DNA of 64,000 nt from Bryobacterales bacterium. GTDB lineage: Bacteria > Acidobacteriota > Terriglobia > Bryobacterales > Bryobacteraceae. This document shows, one piece after another, positions 17,321-25,724 of this stretch. The DNA is taken from the NCBI GenBank assembly GCA_947446025.1, contig CANFEY010000014.1, forward strand, positions 1 through 64,000, given 5' to 3'. Numbering within the stretch: the first letter of the stretch is position 1; the number at the start of each line of letters is the position of its first letter. The translations under genes were made by a program, and so were the position numbers. The notes under the pieces are model-generated. The model ran no database searches. It had not been told where the DNA came from and worked only from the letters and a program-made list of their open reading frames with translations.

Positions 17321-18079
17321 ATGCGCATCCTAGCCGCTGTCTTCTTCTCCGCAGTCATCTTCGGTCAGCAGATCCCGCGTGACGCTTCGGGCAAACCGGA
17401 CTTCACCGGCGTGTGGGCCGGACCAGGTTTCAGTCACAAAGTAGGACCCGGCGATACCGATTCGCCCACCCTCACCCGCTTCGACCGCAAGAAGATGTCT
17501 GACTTCCAACCCGGCGGCCTCGAATTGATGGCCCGCCCCATCACGGGCAACTTGCTCCAAGACGACCCCACGTCGCTCTGCCTGCCCAACGGCCTCTCGC
17601 GGCAGATTCTTTCTCCGTATCCGCAGCAGTTCATCCAAGCTCCGGGAAAGCTCATCATCCTCTATGAGTACATGCACTTCTTCCGCGTGATCCCCATCAA
17701 CGGCACCCACGACAAAGACGCCGAGCCCACCTGGATGGGCGACGCAGTGGGCAAGTGGGACGGCGACACCTTCGTCATCGACACCGTGGGCCTCAAGGAA
17801 TGGATGTTCGACGCCACCCACAGCCAGGACGGCGAAGGCTCGCGCTGGCATAGCAACGCGCTGCACATGGTCGAGCGTCTGCGCTTCACCGACCCGACGA
17901 CGGTGTCGTATCAGGTCACCATCGACGATCCCAAAATCTTTCTATCTGCCTGGACGCAGGATTTTTCCATGAAGCTGCACCCCACGTGGAAACTTCTCGA
18001 GTTCGTGTGCGAGGAAAACAACCGCTGCGAAGGCGGGGTGTGCCAGGTCTCCGACGTGCAAAAAGCAAACAGCAAGTAG
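17321..18079 (+). CDS. Exported 'PDFTGVW' family protein, paralogue of 11779-12597
   Basis: A 252-residue protein with the signal peptide MRILAAVFFSAVIFG, then DASGKPDFTGVW, LCLPNG, GKWDGDTFVIDTVGLKEWMFD and, near the end, VCEENNRC. Motif order and spacing match the GVW protein at 11779, so they are paralogues. It starts one base after the DUF6152 stop, so the two are almost certainly one operon. The conserved acidic KWDGDT motif and paired Cys near the end are the most likely functional sites, but no activity is known. Confidence 0.8.
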   Translation: MRILAAVFFSAVIFGQQIPRDASGKPDFTGVWAGPGFSHKVGPGDTDSPTLTRFDRKKMSDFQPGGLELMARPITGNLLQDDPTSLCLPNGLSRQILSPYPQQFIQAPGKLIILYEYMHFFRVIPINGTHDKDAEPTWMGDAVGKWDGDTFVIDTVGLKEWMFDATHSQDGEGSRWHSNALHMVERLRFTDPTTVSYQVTIDDPKIFLSAWTQDFSMKLHPTWKLLEFVCEENNRCEGGVCQVSDVQKANSK

Positions 18080-18115
18080 CCTGTTCCCGCCGTCTGTGAC
18101 ATCCTAGTAGAAGCT

Positions 18116-19000
18116 ATGATTTTTTCCGAGGAATTCCGTCTTAAGATCGGCTTGGCCGAGATGTTGAAGGGCGGCGTCATCATGGACGTCACCAATGCCG
18201 AACAGGCAAGGATCGCTGAAGACGCCGGCGCGTGCGCGGTGATGGCGCTGGAGCGCGTGCCATCCGACATCCGGCGTGACGGCGGCGTCGCCCGCATGTC
18301 GCAGATCCGCATCATGGAAGACATCATGAAGACGGTGTCCATTCCGGTGATGGCCAAGGCCCGCATCGGCCACTTCATGGAAGCCCGCATTCTGGAAGCG
18401 CTGGCCGTCGACTACATCGATGAGAGCGAAGTGCTCACGCCCGCTGACGAGACGCACCACATCGACAAGAAGTCCTTCAAGGTCCCGTTTGTGTGCGGGG
18501 CGCGCAATCTAGGCGAGGCTCTGCGCCGCATCGCGGAAGGCGCTGCGATGATCCGCACCAAGGGCGAAGCCGGCTCGGGCGACATCGTCGAAGCCGTGCG
18601 CCACATCCGCACCATCGTCAAGGAGATGAAGCATCTCACCATCCTGGGCAAGGAAGAGCTGGTGCATGAAGCGAAAAACCTCGGCGCGCCGCTCGATTTG
18701 GTGGAGTGGGTGGCGGAACACGGCAAGCTGCCGGTCCCTAATTTTTCCGCAGGCGGGATCGCAACTCCGGCTGACGCAGCACTCGTGATGCAGCTCGGCG
18801 CGGAAGCGGTCTTCGTCGGCAGCGGCATCTTCAAGTCCGAAGACCCGGCGGTCCGAGCCAAGGCAATCGTAAAGGCAGCAACGTACTTCAACGATCCCGC
18901 CAAGCTCCTAGAAGCCAGCCGCGACTGCGGCGAAGCCATGCGCGGACTCGACGTGGCGAAGATGGCCCCCGAAGAGCTGCTGCAAACGCGCGGCTGGTAA
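18116..19000 (+). CDS. pdxS: Pyridoxal 5'-phosphate synthase, synthase (lyase) subunit
   Basis: PdxS (294 residues) builds pyridoxal phosphate from ribose 5-phosphate, glyceraldehyde 3-phosphate and ammonia. The TIM barrel is complete, with [31 protein letters not shown] at the N-terminus. The catalytic Asp is at 24 and the Schiff-base Lys at 81 (VMAKARIGH). [33 protein letters not shown] forms the phosphate-binding end. Ammonia comes from PdxT, encoded 82 bp downstream. This is the DXP-independent route, so no pdxJ is needed. Confidence 0.97.
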   Translation: MIFSEEFRLKIGLAEMLKGGVIMDVTNAEQARIAEDAGACAVMALERVPSDIRRDGGVARMSQIRIMEDIMKTVSIPVMAKARIGHFMEARILEALAVDYIDESEVLTPADETHHIDKKSFKVPFVCGARNLGEALRRIAEGAAMIRTKGEAGSGDIVEAVRHIRTIVKEMKHLTILGKEELVHEAKNLGAPLDLVEWVAEHGKLPVPNFSAGGIATPADAALVMQLGAEAVFVGSGIFKSEDPAVRAKAIVKAATYFNDPAKLLEASRDCGEAMRGLDVAKMAPEELLQTRGW

Positions 19001-19011
19001 AAGGCGTCTCA

Positions 19012-19070
19012 CGCAAAGTTCGCAAAGTTCGCAAAGTTTTCTTGACGATCTTTGCGAGCTTTGCGCGAAC
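19012..19070. repeat. CGCAAAGTT tandem triplet with facing inverted copies
   Basis: Three perfect tandem copies of CGCAAAGTT occupy 19012-19038. After a short spacer the complementary arm CTTTGCGAGCTTTGC (19050-19064) can pair with 19022-19036, with one G-T wobble, giving a long hairpin with a 13-nt loop. It lies between pdxS and pdxT, where it could temper or terminate readthrough. It lacks a classic T-tract. Confidence 0.65.
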
Positions 19071-19082
19071 TTTTGGAATCCA

Positions 19083-19640
19083 ATGAGCAAGACCATCGGC
19101 GTGCTAGCCCTCCAAGGCGACTTCGAGGCGCATCGCAAGGCAATTGAAGATTCCGGCGCACGCGCCGTGGAAGTCCGCACCGCCGCGGAGATGCACGCCT
19201 GCGACGGACTCATCCTTCCCGGCGGCGAAAGCACCACCATGCTGAAGCTGCTCGATATGGAGCAGCTCACCCAACCTCTGCGCGACTTCGCGGCAACCAG
19301 GGCCGTCTTCGGCACCTGCGCCGGAGCCATCCTGCTGGCCCACCACGTTACGCATCCCGCGCAGACCAGCTTGCAGCTGCTGGACATCGACGTGGAACGC
19401 AACGGTTACGGCCGCCAGATCGATAGCCGCATCGCCAACATCGATACGGCGGAGGGCGTCGTGGAAGCCATCTTCATCCGAGCCCCCATCATCCGCCGCG
19501 TCGGCCCCGAGGCGCGCGTGCTCGCGACTTTCGGTAAGGACCCCGTGTGGGTGGAACAGGGCCGCCACATGGTGACGACGTTTCATCCCGAGCTGTCCGC
19601 CGGGTCGATAGTGCATCGGAGATTTCTCAGCCGGATTTGA
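19083..19640 (+). CDS. pdxT: Pyridoxal 5'-phosphate synthase, glutaminase subunit
   Basis: PdxT (185 residues) is a class I glutamine amidotransferase that releases ammonia into PdxS. Visible are GVLALQGDFEAH at the N-terminus, LILPGGEST (oxyanion strand), the nucleophile in GTCAGAILLA (Cys79) and the His-Glu of the triad in TTFHPELS near the C-terminus. Its length fits the family. It follows pdxS after a repeat-bearing gap. The pair is expected to form a 24-subunit complex. Confidence 0.96.
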   Translation: MSKTIGVLALQGDFEAHRKAIEDSGARAVEVRTAAEMHACDGLILPGGESTTMLKLLDMEQLTQPLRDFAATRAVFGTCAGAILLAHHVTHPAQTSLQLLDIDVERNGYGRQIDSRIANIDTAEGVVEAIFIRAPIIRRVGPEARVLATFGKDPVWVEQGRHMVTTFHPELSAGSIVHRRFLSRI

Positions 19641-19689
19641 TTCAAGCCTGCTTCGCCTAGCCCGATGAGGGTGAACGAGGCATACGGTT

Positions 19690-20592
19690 TTGGACGCAGG
19701 AACCCCGCTAGTTGCAATCCTAAAGGCGCACCAAGAATGGGCGGCGAACCCGTCCACTGGCAAGCGCGCGGACCTCAGCGGGATGACGCTGAACGAGGTC
19801 AAACTGAGCGGGGAGAACCTGCAACGCGCGCTGATGATCGGCGTGACCATGCTGGATGCCGACCTCACCGGCATGGATCTGAGCGGCGTCAATCTGGACC
19901 GCGGTGACCTGCAGCGCTCGAATTTGGCGGGATCGAATCTGACCGGCGCGAACCTGTCCAACACGCGTTTTGCCGGAGCGTGGATGGCCAGCGTGCACCT
20001 CACCGAAGCCAAGGCGGACTCGGCTTCCTTCCGCAAGGCCGTGCTCAAGGGCGGGCACTTTCAGGATTTCGCCGCACACGACACCAGTTTTCTGCAAGCC
20101 ATGTTAGTCGACACGCACTTTCACCAGGCCCGGTTGTATGAGGTGAACTTCACGGACGCCGACATGACCGGCGCGCAGTTTTATCACGCCCGCCTACAGC
20201 ACTGCAAACTCAACGGCGCGCGACTGCTGGGCGCGAACTTCACCGGCGCCAAAGTCGATCACTGCACGTTCCCCTTGGCCAGCCTCACCGACGTGAAATT
20301 CAACCGCGCCGAGATCACCCAGTGCGTCTTCCGCGACGCCGACATGCGCGGCTGCGATTTCCGCGAGGCCCGCATGCGTGGCGGCGATTTCTGCCGCGCC
20401 GTGCTGACGGGCGCGCGGTTCGGGCGGGCGCAGATGATGACGGCGGATTTCCGGGGTGCCAACTTGCAAGGCGCGCGCGAGATGACGCCGGAGAAACTCA
20501 TGCTGTGCCTCACGGATCAAACGACTATCCTGCCCAATGGGAAGAAGGGGCCGTACATGAAAAACTCGGGCGCGGAGAAACCTACTTCTTGA
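19690..20592 (+). CDS. Pentapeptide-repeat protein
   Basis: About 300 residues with a TTG start (LDAGTPLVAIL). Pentapeptide A(D/N)LxX repeats run from about residue 28 to 265 (for example ADLTGMDLSGVNLDRGDL, GANFTGAKVDHCTF, ADFRGANLQGA) and would fold as a right-handed quadrilateral beta helix. A short N-terminal helix and a charged C-terminal tail flank it. There is no signal peptide. Some relatives mimic DNA and protect gyrase, but most have no known role. Several Cys residues sit in the repeats. The last 11 bp overlap the convergent LolA-like gene. Confidence 0.85.
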   Translation: MDAGTPLVAILKAHQEWAANPSTGKRADLSGMTLNEVKLSGENLQRALMIGVTMLDADLTGMDLSGVNLDRGDLQRSNLAGSNLTGANLSNTRFAGAWMASVHLTEAKADSASFRKAVLKGGHFQDFAAHDTSFLQAMLVDTHFHQARLYEVNFTDADMTGAQFYHARLQHCKLNGARLLGANFTGAKVDHCTFPLASLTDVKFNRAEITQCVFRDADMRGCDFREARMRGGDFCRAVLTGARFGRAQMMTADFRGANLQGAREMTPEKLMLCLTDQTTILPNGKKGPYMKNSGAEKPTS

Positions 20593-21247
20593 ACACTTCC
20601 CGCGTCGCATTCGCGGGAGCTACGAAATCGTAGGCCGAATCCGGCAGACTCGGATTCAACTTCGCGTCCGCGTACATCCACAGGTTGTAGTCGCCGTTCG
20701 GCTCGGTGACCTTTTGCTGCACCGCGTAAGTCTGGCCGACGGGAATCCACAACTCCACCATCGATACCAGTTTCTTCGCTTCCTTGTCCTTCGGCACCAG
20801 TTCCAGACGCGTGGCCTTCACCCCGCCCACCGTCTCTTCCCCGCCCTGCTTGAGGTCGTAGGACTTCTTCAACTCCACACCGCTCAGGCCAAAGACCAAC
20901 AGCAGGTATTGGTCGGTCGATTTCGATAACTTCGAGATCTGGTACACCGAAAGCACATTCGCCTTCGGCAGATACTTCTCCCAGTCGTTGCCGGAAAAGT
21001 GCCAGGTAAAAGCAGCAGGTTCTGAGATATCCAACCGGCCCACCACGCGGCCTTTGGATTTCTTGAGCCTCAGTGAGCCGAGCTGCTCGTCAGTGCTCTT
21101 CAATACCTTGGTGTATTCCTGCCACCGCACGTTCGCGGAGAACGAATTGGAGGTTTTCGCGCCGGCGTCCATGCGGGCCAGGATGGCATCAAGCGGCTCT
21201 GCCGCGGCGAATCCAGCAGCCAGAGCAAGTAGTAGAAAACGGATCAT
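20582..21247 (-). CDS. LolA-like outer-membrane lipoprotein-sorting protein
   Basis: A 221-residue periplasmic protein with a signal peptide (MIRFLLLALAAGFAAA) and a LolA/LppX-like half-barrel. It begins with ILARMDAGAKTSNSFSANVRWQEYTKVL and continues with GRVVGRLDISEPAAFTWHFSGNDWEKYLP and TRLELVPKDKEAKKLVSMVELWI. LolA carries lipoproteins from LolCDE to LolB. Acidobacteria often have several LolA-like carriers, so the cargo here is uncertain. It is followed upstream on the same strand by a small membrane protein 9 bp away, probably in the same transcript. Confidence 0.8.
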   Translation of the reverse strand: MIRFLLLALAAGFAAAEPLDAILARMDAGAKTSNSFSANVRWQEYTKVLKSTDEQLGSLRLKKSKGRVVGRLDISEPAAFTWHFSGNDWEKYLPKANVLSVYQISKLSKSTDQYLLLVFGLSGVELKKSYDLKQGGEETVGGVKATRLELVPKDKEAKKLVSMVELWIPVGQTYAVQQKVTEPNGDYNLWMYADAKLNPSLPDSAYDFVAPANATREVFKK

Positions 21248-21256
21248 GGAGCCTCT

Positions 21257-21589
21257 TTACGGCGTAGTGAACGCCATGTAGCCGGTAAGCGCGTCTTCAT
21301 CAAACACAGCCTCTACATGATGTACGACGGCTGGCGTCTTAAAACGTTTCTGGACAAGCGTTGTGGCCGTGGTGGCGCGCTGTTCCGCCGGGATACTTTC
21401 GAGCAGGCTCGGCTCCAGCAGATAGCCCTGGTTGGCTGGCAACATCACGATGCTCGCGGCCTTGGGCTGATCCTTGAAGATATCGCGCGGCGTCAGGAAG
21501 ATGAACGCCAGGATGCCCGCCACAGCCAGATCGTACGGCCAGCTGGCGCGCGGGAAGTCCCACAAAATCAATCGAGCGAAGCCCTTCAT
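21257..21589 (-). CDS. Small single-span membrane protein, unknown function
   Basis: A 110-residue protein with a cytoplasmic N-terminus (MKGFARLILWDFPRASWPYD) and one membrane span (about 19-36, LAVAGILAFIFLTP). The extracytoplasmic tail contains VQKRFKTPAVVHHVEAVFDEDALTGYMAF. The spacing to the LolA-like gene (9 bp) suggests cotranscription and a possible envelope role. I do not recognise a named family. Confidence 0.6.
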   Translation of the reverse strand: MKGFARLILWDFPRASWPYDLAVAGILAFIFLTPRDIFKDQPKAASIVMLPANQGYLLEPSLLESIPAEQRATTATTLVQKRFKTPAVVHHVEAVFDEDALTGYMAFTTP

Positions 21590-21623
21590 CGCCCTCTAGT
21601 GTACCAACTCAACGCCAGACTCG

Positions 21624-22217
21624 TTACCGCCGTACAAGCGCGAGGAACTCATCCCGCGTCGCCTTGCTGGAACGGAAATGGCCCAGCATGTTGCTGGTCA
21701 CCGTGCTCGAATGCTGCTTCTCGACGCCGCGCATCATCATACAAAAGTGGCTGGCTTCCACCAGCACGCCCACGCCGCGCGGGGAGATGACCTCAGACAC
21801 AGCCTCCGCCACCTGCTGCGTCAGCCGCTCCTGCAATTGCAGCCGCCGGGCGAACATGTTGACGATGCGCGGAATCTTGCTGAGTCCGATCACCTTATCC
21901 TTGGGCAGGTACGCCACGTGGACCTTGCCGAAAAACGGCAGCAGATGGTGTTCGCACATGCTGAAGAACTCAATGTCCTTGACGATCACCATTTCGTCGC
22001 AGTCCACGGTAAACACAGCGCGGTTGACGATGTCCTGCAGGTTGGTCTGGTAGCCGCTGGTGAGGAACTTCATGGCGCGCTCATAGCGCTCCGGCGTGCG
22101 CGCCAAGCCTTCGCGCTTAGGATCTTCGCCCAAGTCCAGCAATACGTCACGGACGTGAGAAGCGATCAGGCCGTCCTGCGGAGGCATCACCTTCACTACT
22201 GCTTTGTTTTTCTTCAT
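21624..22217 (-). CDS. folE: GTP cyclohydrolase I
   Basis: FolE (197 residues) converts GTP to 7,8-dihydroneopterin triphosphate, the entry to folate, queuosine and biopterin routes. Key parts are [21 protein letters not shown], the zinc Cys-His in [45 protein letters not shown] and the second zinc Cys in [13 protein letters not shown]. The start at 22217 has GGAGG 5 bp upstream and overlaps the preceding PTPS stop by ATGA. It is the last gene of a three-gene operon with two PTPS/QueD-like genes. Confidence 0.96.
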   Translation of the reverse strand: MKKNKAVVKVMPPQDGLIASHVRDVLLDLGEDPKREGLARTPERYERAMKFLTSGYQTNLQDIVNRAVFTVDCDEMVIVKDIEFFSMCEHHLLPFFGKVHVAYLPKDKVIGLSKIPRIVNMFARRLQLQERLTQQVAEAVSEVISPRGVGVLVEASHFCMMMRGVEKQHSSTVTSNMLGHFRSSKATRDEFLALVRR

Positions 22218-22618
22218 TGAGCCTCCCATACGAAGGTGTTTCTTTGTGTTTCCGAAATGCGGACGCGCACCAGTTTGGCCGGCAGCGTCCAAGCCGCGGT
22301 GAGATAATCGCGGACCAGCATCGCCAGGTTTTCCGTGGTGGCCACGACGCCGGTAAATTCCGCCACATCCACGTTCAGGTTCTTGTGGTCTAACTTGTCG
22401 ATCACCGCGCTACGCACTACGGCATCAAACGCCGCGCGGTTCACCACCAGACCATCCCCGTCCACGGGACCATCCACAGTCACGTCCAAAATATAGTCGT
22501 GCCCATGACCGAACGGGTTGTTGCACTTGCCGTACAGCTTGCGGTTCGCCTCGGGACTCAACGCGGGCGTGTCCAAACGATGCGCGGCCGCGAAGCGGTA
22601 GCGGCTAGTGACCTGCAC
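22214..22618 (-). CDS. 6-pyruvoyl-tetrahydropterin synthase / QueD-like enzyme, Cys-containing copy
   Basis: This 134-residue T-fold enzyme acts on dihydroneopterin triphosphate. The zinc triad is visible (AAAHRL and NPFGHGHDY), and the catalytic Cys is kept in [13 protein letters not shown]. The LDHKNLN and TTEN motifs and the final Glu in ISETQ complete the site. The GTG at 22618 is preferred because it minimally overlaps the previous gene's TAG. GTG 22624 and ATG 22630 are alternatives. The queuosine (6-carboxy) and biopterin (6-pyruvoyl) products cannot be told apart from sequence alone. Confidence 0.85.
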   Translation of the reverse strand: MQVTSRYRFAAAHRLDTPALSPEANRKLYGKCNNPFGHGHDYILDVTVDGPVDGDGLVVNRAAFDAVVRSAVIDKLDHKNLNVDVAEFTGVVATTENLAMLVRDYLTAAWTLPAKLVRVRISETQRNTFVWEAQ

Positions 22619-23027
22619 CGGCACCCCCATAGTCCACGAACAGGTCCGCGGTTTCATACACGCGTACGTTGTACAGCCGCGCGTTCGGACGGCGCACAGC
22701 GGGTTCCAGGCGATGCCAAATCTCGGCCGCGATGTTTTCGGTGGTCGGTACCACGCGGTCGAACGGCGGCACTTCGCGGTTCAAATAGCGGTGATCCATG
22801 GGATCGACCACTTCGCGGTTCAGGATCTCTTTCAACTCGCGCAGGTCGAACACCATGCCGGTGACGGGGTCGGTATCGCCCTCCACCGTGACCTCCAGCA
22901 AATAGTTGTGGCCGTGGCCGTTGGGGTTGGCGTTGTTGCCATAGACCTCCTGGTTGCGCTCAGGCGACCATGCGGGGTTGACGCAGACGTGGGACGCGGA
23001 GAATTCAGCTTTGCGGGTCAGTAACAT
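22605..23027 (-). CDS. 6-pyruvoyl-tetrahydropterin synthase / QueD-like paralogue lacking the catalytic Cys
   Basis: A 140-residue T-fold protein, first gene of the operon. The zinc His residues are present (FSASHVC and NPNGHGHNY), as are MDHRYLN, TTEN and VRVYET. The catalytic Cys of the GKCNNPNGHGH motif is missing: here it reads VYGNNANPNGHGH. PTPS variants without this Cys are known to make other pterins (for example PTPS-III, where Glu replaces Cys), so this copy may catalyse a different step or be a regulatory partner. A tandem duplication with divergence is the simplest origin. Confidence 0.85.
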   Translation of the reverse strand: MLLTRKAEFSASHVCVNPAWSPERNQEVYGNNANPNGHGHNYLLEVTVEGDTDPVTGMVFDLRELKEILNREVVDPMDHRYLNREVPPFDRVVPTTENIAAEIWHRLEPAVRRPNARLYNVRVYETADLFVDYGGAGAGH

Positions 23028-23110
23028 TTTCGGGAAGATTTGGCCTCTGGATACAGTCTCTCAAGTATTGGATGCAGCGAGGAAGGGCTGCGATCCTCTA
23101 AAATGATAGC

Positions 23111-23629
23111 GTGAAGAGCACAACAGATCGAATTCTGGCCGGATTGATTGTCGTCCTGGTCGGGGCGCTGGGTTGGGTGATCTCCGGATCGCTCGAAGAA
23201 CCAGTCACCAAGGTCGGCGACCGGGCCCCCCAGTTCAGCGTGAAGACGGAAACAGGCAAGACGCTCACGGAAACCAAGTTCGGCGGCAAGCTGCTGGTGC
23301 TGAATTTCTGGGCCGCATGGTGCGCTCCTTGCGTTCAGGAAGTGCCTTCCCTCGAGGCGTTCCAGCAGGCCTTCGGCGACAAGGGAGTGGTGGTGCTCGG
23401 CGTCAGCGTGGACACCAACCCGGCGCTCTACCAGCGTTTCCGCGAACAGTTCAACGTGAGCTTTGAGACCTCGCGCGATCCGCAATGGGACATCGCCGCC
23501 AAGTACGGCACCTTCCAGCTGCCGGAGACTTACATCATCGACGCCAACGGCAAGGTGGTGCAGAAAGTGATCGCCGCGCAAAATTGGATGGACCCGGCGT
23601 TCGTCGAAAGCGTCAAGAAACTTTTGTGA
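23111..23629 (+). CDS. TlpA-like membrane-anchored thioredoxin
   Basis: A 172-residue protein with an N-terminal membrane anchor (about 8-26) and a TlpA/ResA-type thioredoxin domain outside. APQFSVKTETGKTL leads to the active site WCAPC (Cys71 and Cys74), followed by GVVVLGVSVDTNP and the cis-Pro region LPETYIIDANGKV. It would reduce periplasmic disulfides, for example in cytochrome c maturation. The start is GTG, and the stop overlaps the next gene (TGATG), which shows coupling to the exported unknown downstream. Confidence 0.88.
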   Translation: MKSTTDRILAGLIVVLVGALGWVISGSLEEPVTKVGDRAPQFSVKTETGKTLTETKFGGKLLVLNFWAAWCAPCVQEVPSLEAFQQAFGDKGVVVLGVSVDTNPALYQRFREQFNVSFETSRDPQWDIAAKYGTFQLPETYIIDANGKVVQKVIAAQNWMDPAFVESVKKLL

Positions 23630-24261
23630 TGCGGACACGGCTCATCTTCGGTGTGTTGCTGGCCATCTGCGCATGGGCCGCAGATAAGAGCCTGCCCAAC
23701 CAGGCCGGCAATGCGAAGCTGAGCCTCAGCGGTACCGCCATCACCGACCGTAAGCTGGTCACCGAACTCATGGGCATCGACCTGGGCGAAGGCTACATGG
23801 TGGTGAAAATCCGCGCCGTCCCCCAAACGCTGCAGCCCCTCCGCCTCAGCATCGACGACTTCACGCTGATCTCTCGCAAGAACGGCGAAAAGTCCGGAGC
23901 CATGGCCCCGCACGCCATCGCCGGCTCCGGCGCCATGATCGTGCTGGGAACCAAGTCGCAATCCGGCCAAGGCATCGGCGCGCAGAACAGCCCCATGGGC
24001 ATCCCCGGCATGCCCAATAGCGGCGGCGGCATCGGCAACACCGGCAGTGTCGACGGCGGCATGGCCGATATCCGCACGGAGCGCCGCAGCACTGCGGATC
24101 CCCGGCTGCCGTTTCTCGAGGCCAAAGTCTTCCCCGACCGCGAAACGCTGGAGCCTGTGGAAGGGCTGCTCTACTTCAACCTCGCCGGCAAGCTCAAACC
24201 CGAACACGTAGGACTGATCTACACAGGCCCCGCTGGACGGCTTGTGATCGATTTCAAGTAG
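23629..24261 (+). CDS. Exported glycine-rich protein, unknown function
   Basis: A 210-residue protein with the signal peptide MRTRLIFGVLLAICAWAADK. A beta-sandwich-like N-terminal part (GYMVVKIRAVPQTLQPLRLSIDDFTLI) is followed by a Gly/Pro/Asn-rich linker (about 110-150) and a C-terminal strand segment ETLEPVEGLLYFNLAGKLKPEHVGLIYTG. It resembles the exported protein at 29934 in layout and in the 'E..eGllYF' plus 'YTG' ending, so they may be paralogues. It is translationally coupled to the TlpA-like gene. Confidence 0.65.
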   Translation: MRTRLIFGVLLAICAWAADKSLPNQAGNAKLSLSGTAITDRKLVTELMGIDLGEGYMVVKIRAVPQTLQPLRLSIDDFTLISRKNGEKSGAMAPHAIAGSGAMIVLGTKSQSGQGIGAQNSPMGIPGMPNSGGGIGNTGSVDGGMADIRTERRSTADPRLPFLEAKVFPDRETLEPVEGLLYFNLAGKLKPEHVGLIYTGPAGRLVIDFK

Positions 24262-24263
24262 CC

Positions 24264-24997
24264 ATGCCACCGTCCGCAATGTTCGCCAGTTCGGCCAAGA
24301 GAGCCGCGATGCTTCAGTGGTGCGCCCGTTTCCGGCAGCGCATTCCCCTCCCGGTGGAGGACGCCGTGGTGCAGACTTCCTTCGGCGCAACCCACTTACT
24401 GATCGCGGGCCCCAAAGATGCGCCGCCGATGGTGATGTTGCACGGCGCGCTTGCTTCCTCAGGCCACGTCCTGCCGGAACTTGGACCACTGCTGCATACC
24501 CGGCGCGTCTACGCGCTGGACGTGATCGGGCAATCGCAATGCCCGCGCATGTGCGGCGTCTGGCGCTCATGGTGCCTGCTGGAGTCGTGAGCAATTCCCC
24601 TTGGCCCAGCCTCCGGGACGCGGGCTTTGCCATCCTGGCCTACCGCGCCTTTCCTTCCCCGGCACGCTTGGATCGGGCGCTACGCTCCCAATTCACGACC
24701 CTCGATCCGGACTGGTCCGCCTATTTTGGCGAGGCTCTCTTCGCCTACAAGCTGAACATGCGCATCCCGCCGCTGCTCACGGCCGAGGATGCGCGCAAAG
24801 TCCGATGCCCTGTCCTGGTATTCGCCGCGGAACGAGACGCCAGCTTTCCGGGACGTGCCTTGATCGACCGAATGCGCGAACTATTCCCGAACTGTCAAAC
24901 CGAGTGGATCGCTGGTTCCAAACACTGCCCCCCTTTGACGGATGAGTTCCGCAAGTGGATGGCGGCACGAACGGACCATTTCCTCAACGCGACGTAG
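24264..24997 (+). pseudogene. Alpha/beta hydrolase with internal deletion and frameshift
   Basis: The first frame gives a good hydrolase N-terminus with the oxyanion motif MLHGALASSGHVLPEL and YALDVIGQSQ. It then shifts frame near 24540. The second frame resumes at PAHVRRLALMVPAG, which in this family lies after the nucleophile elbow, and runs to LVFAAERDASFPG and GSKHCPP at the C-terminus. The whole middle block with GxSxG is missing, so no active enzyme can be made. The deletion also changed frame. It overlaps the convergent SGNH esterase by 14 bp. Confidence 0.8.
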
Positions 24998-25724
24998 ACT
25001 TACTCGGATCACCCGTCGCCGGCGGAGCATGGTCGGACGCGGCGGGCGCACCCAGCAACTCCGTGAAGATCCCCTTCAACGCATCCGCCCACACCTGATA
25101 CCCCGGCAACGCTGGATGCAGCTTATCCGAGTTCATCGTCCCCTCGAAAAGCCTCCCCTGCCGATCCGCAAGCTTACTATTGATATCCAGGTAACGGACG
25201 CCTTCCAGCACCGAAAGGTCGGCGTTGATCGACTGAATCGCCGGTAGTAGCGCCATGTTGTCATTACGAGGAAAGATACCAGTGACAACGATCACCGCGC
25301 CCGGAGCCTTGGCCTTCATCAATTCGACCACAGCCTTCAAGCCGCTGAAAATCTCCTCGGGCGTAGAGCTTCCCAGATTGTTCGTCCCAGCCTGCAGCAC
25401 GATCACCTTCGGATTCACTCCGTCCAACTCACCGTTCTCCAGCCGCCACAGGATGTTCTCCACCCGGTCCGCGCCCCACCCGAAATCAGCCGCGTTCCAG
25501 CCGAAGAAATTCTTCCGCCAATTCGCCAGCAACTCCGGATAGTCCGTCGCCCCCCAGCGCCGCGTGATCGAATCGCCCTCGAAGTAGATATCGATGCCGC
25601 CCTTGTCAGCCTTTTCGAGCAACTGCTGATGCGCCGCCAGCGAGTTCGCATCCGTACGCGCCGCGGCCACATTCGGCTGCCCATACAACGCAGCGGCGCA
25701 CAGCAGTAGTAGCAGCGTCCTCAC
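24984..25724 (-). CDS. Exported SGNH/GDSL-type esterase
   Basis: A 246-residue secreted hydrolase with the signal peptide MRTLLLLLCAAALYGQ. Block I is IYFEGDSITRRWG with the catalytic Ser. Block III holds GTNN (LQAGTNNLGS), and block V holds the Asp-His pair DKLHPALPGYQVW. The layout resembles the platelet-activating-factor acetylhydrolase branch, often acting as carbohydrate esterases that remove acetyl groups. Its ATG overlaps the stop of the upstream CE15-like esterase by 4 bp, so the two are coupled and probably attack the same plant glycan; the substrate is inferred. Confidence 0.88.
   Translation of the reverse strand: MRTLLLLLCAAALYGQPNVAAARTDANSLAAHQQLLEKADKGGIDIYFEGDSITRRWGATDYPELLANWRKNFFGWNAADFGWGADRVENILWRLENGELDGVNPKVIVLQAGTNNLGSSTPEEIFSGLKAVVELMKAKAPGAVIVVTGIFPRNDNMALLPAIQSINADLSVLEGVRYLDINSKLADRQGRLFEGTMNSDKLHPALPGYQVWADALKGIFTELLGAPAASDHAPPATGDPSKSTSR

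Noticed and set aside
19012-19038. Possible CRISPR-like array (three CGCAAAGTT units)
   Set aside because: The units are directly joined, 9 bp long and have no spacers; no cas gene is in the window.
23530-24633. Minus-strand frame of 367 codons opposite the TlpA and exported protein genes
   Set aside because: It is low-complexity and Arg/Ala/Gly-rich, and covers two real forward genes plus a pseudogene.
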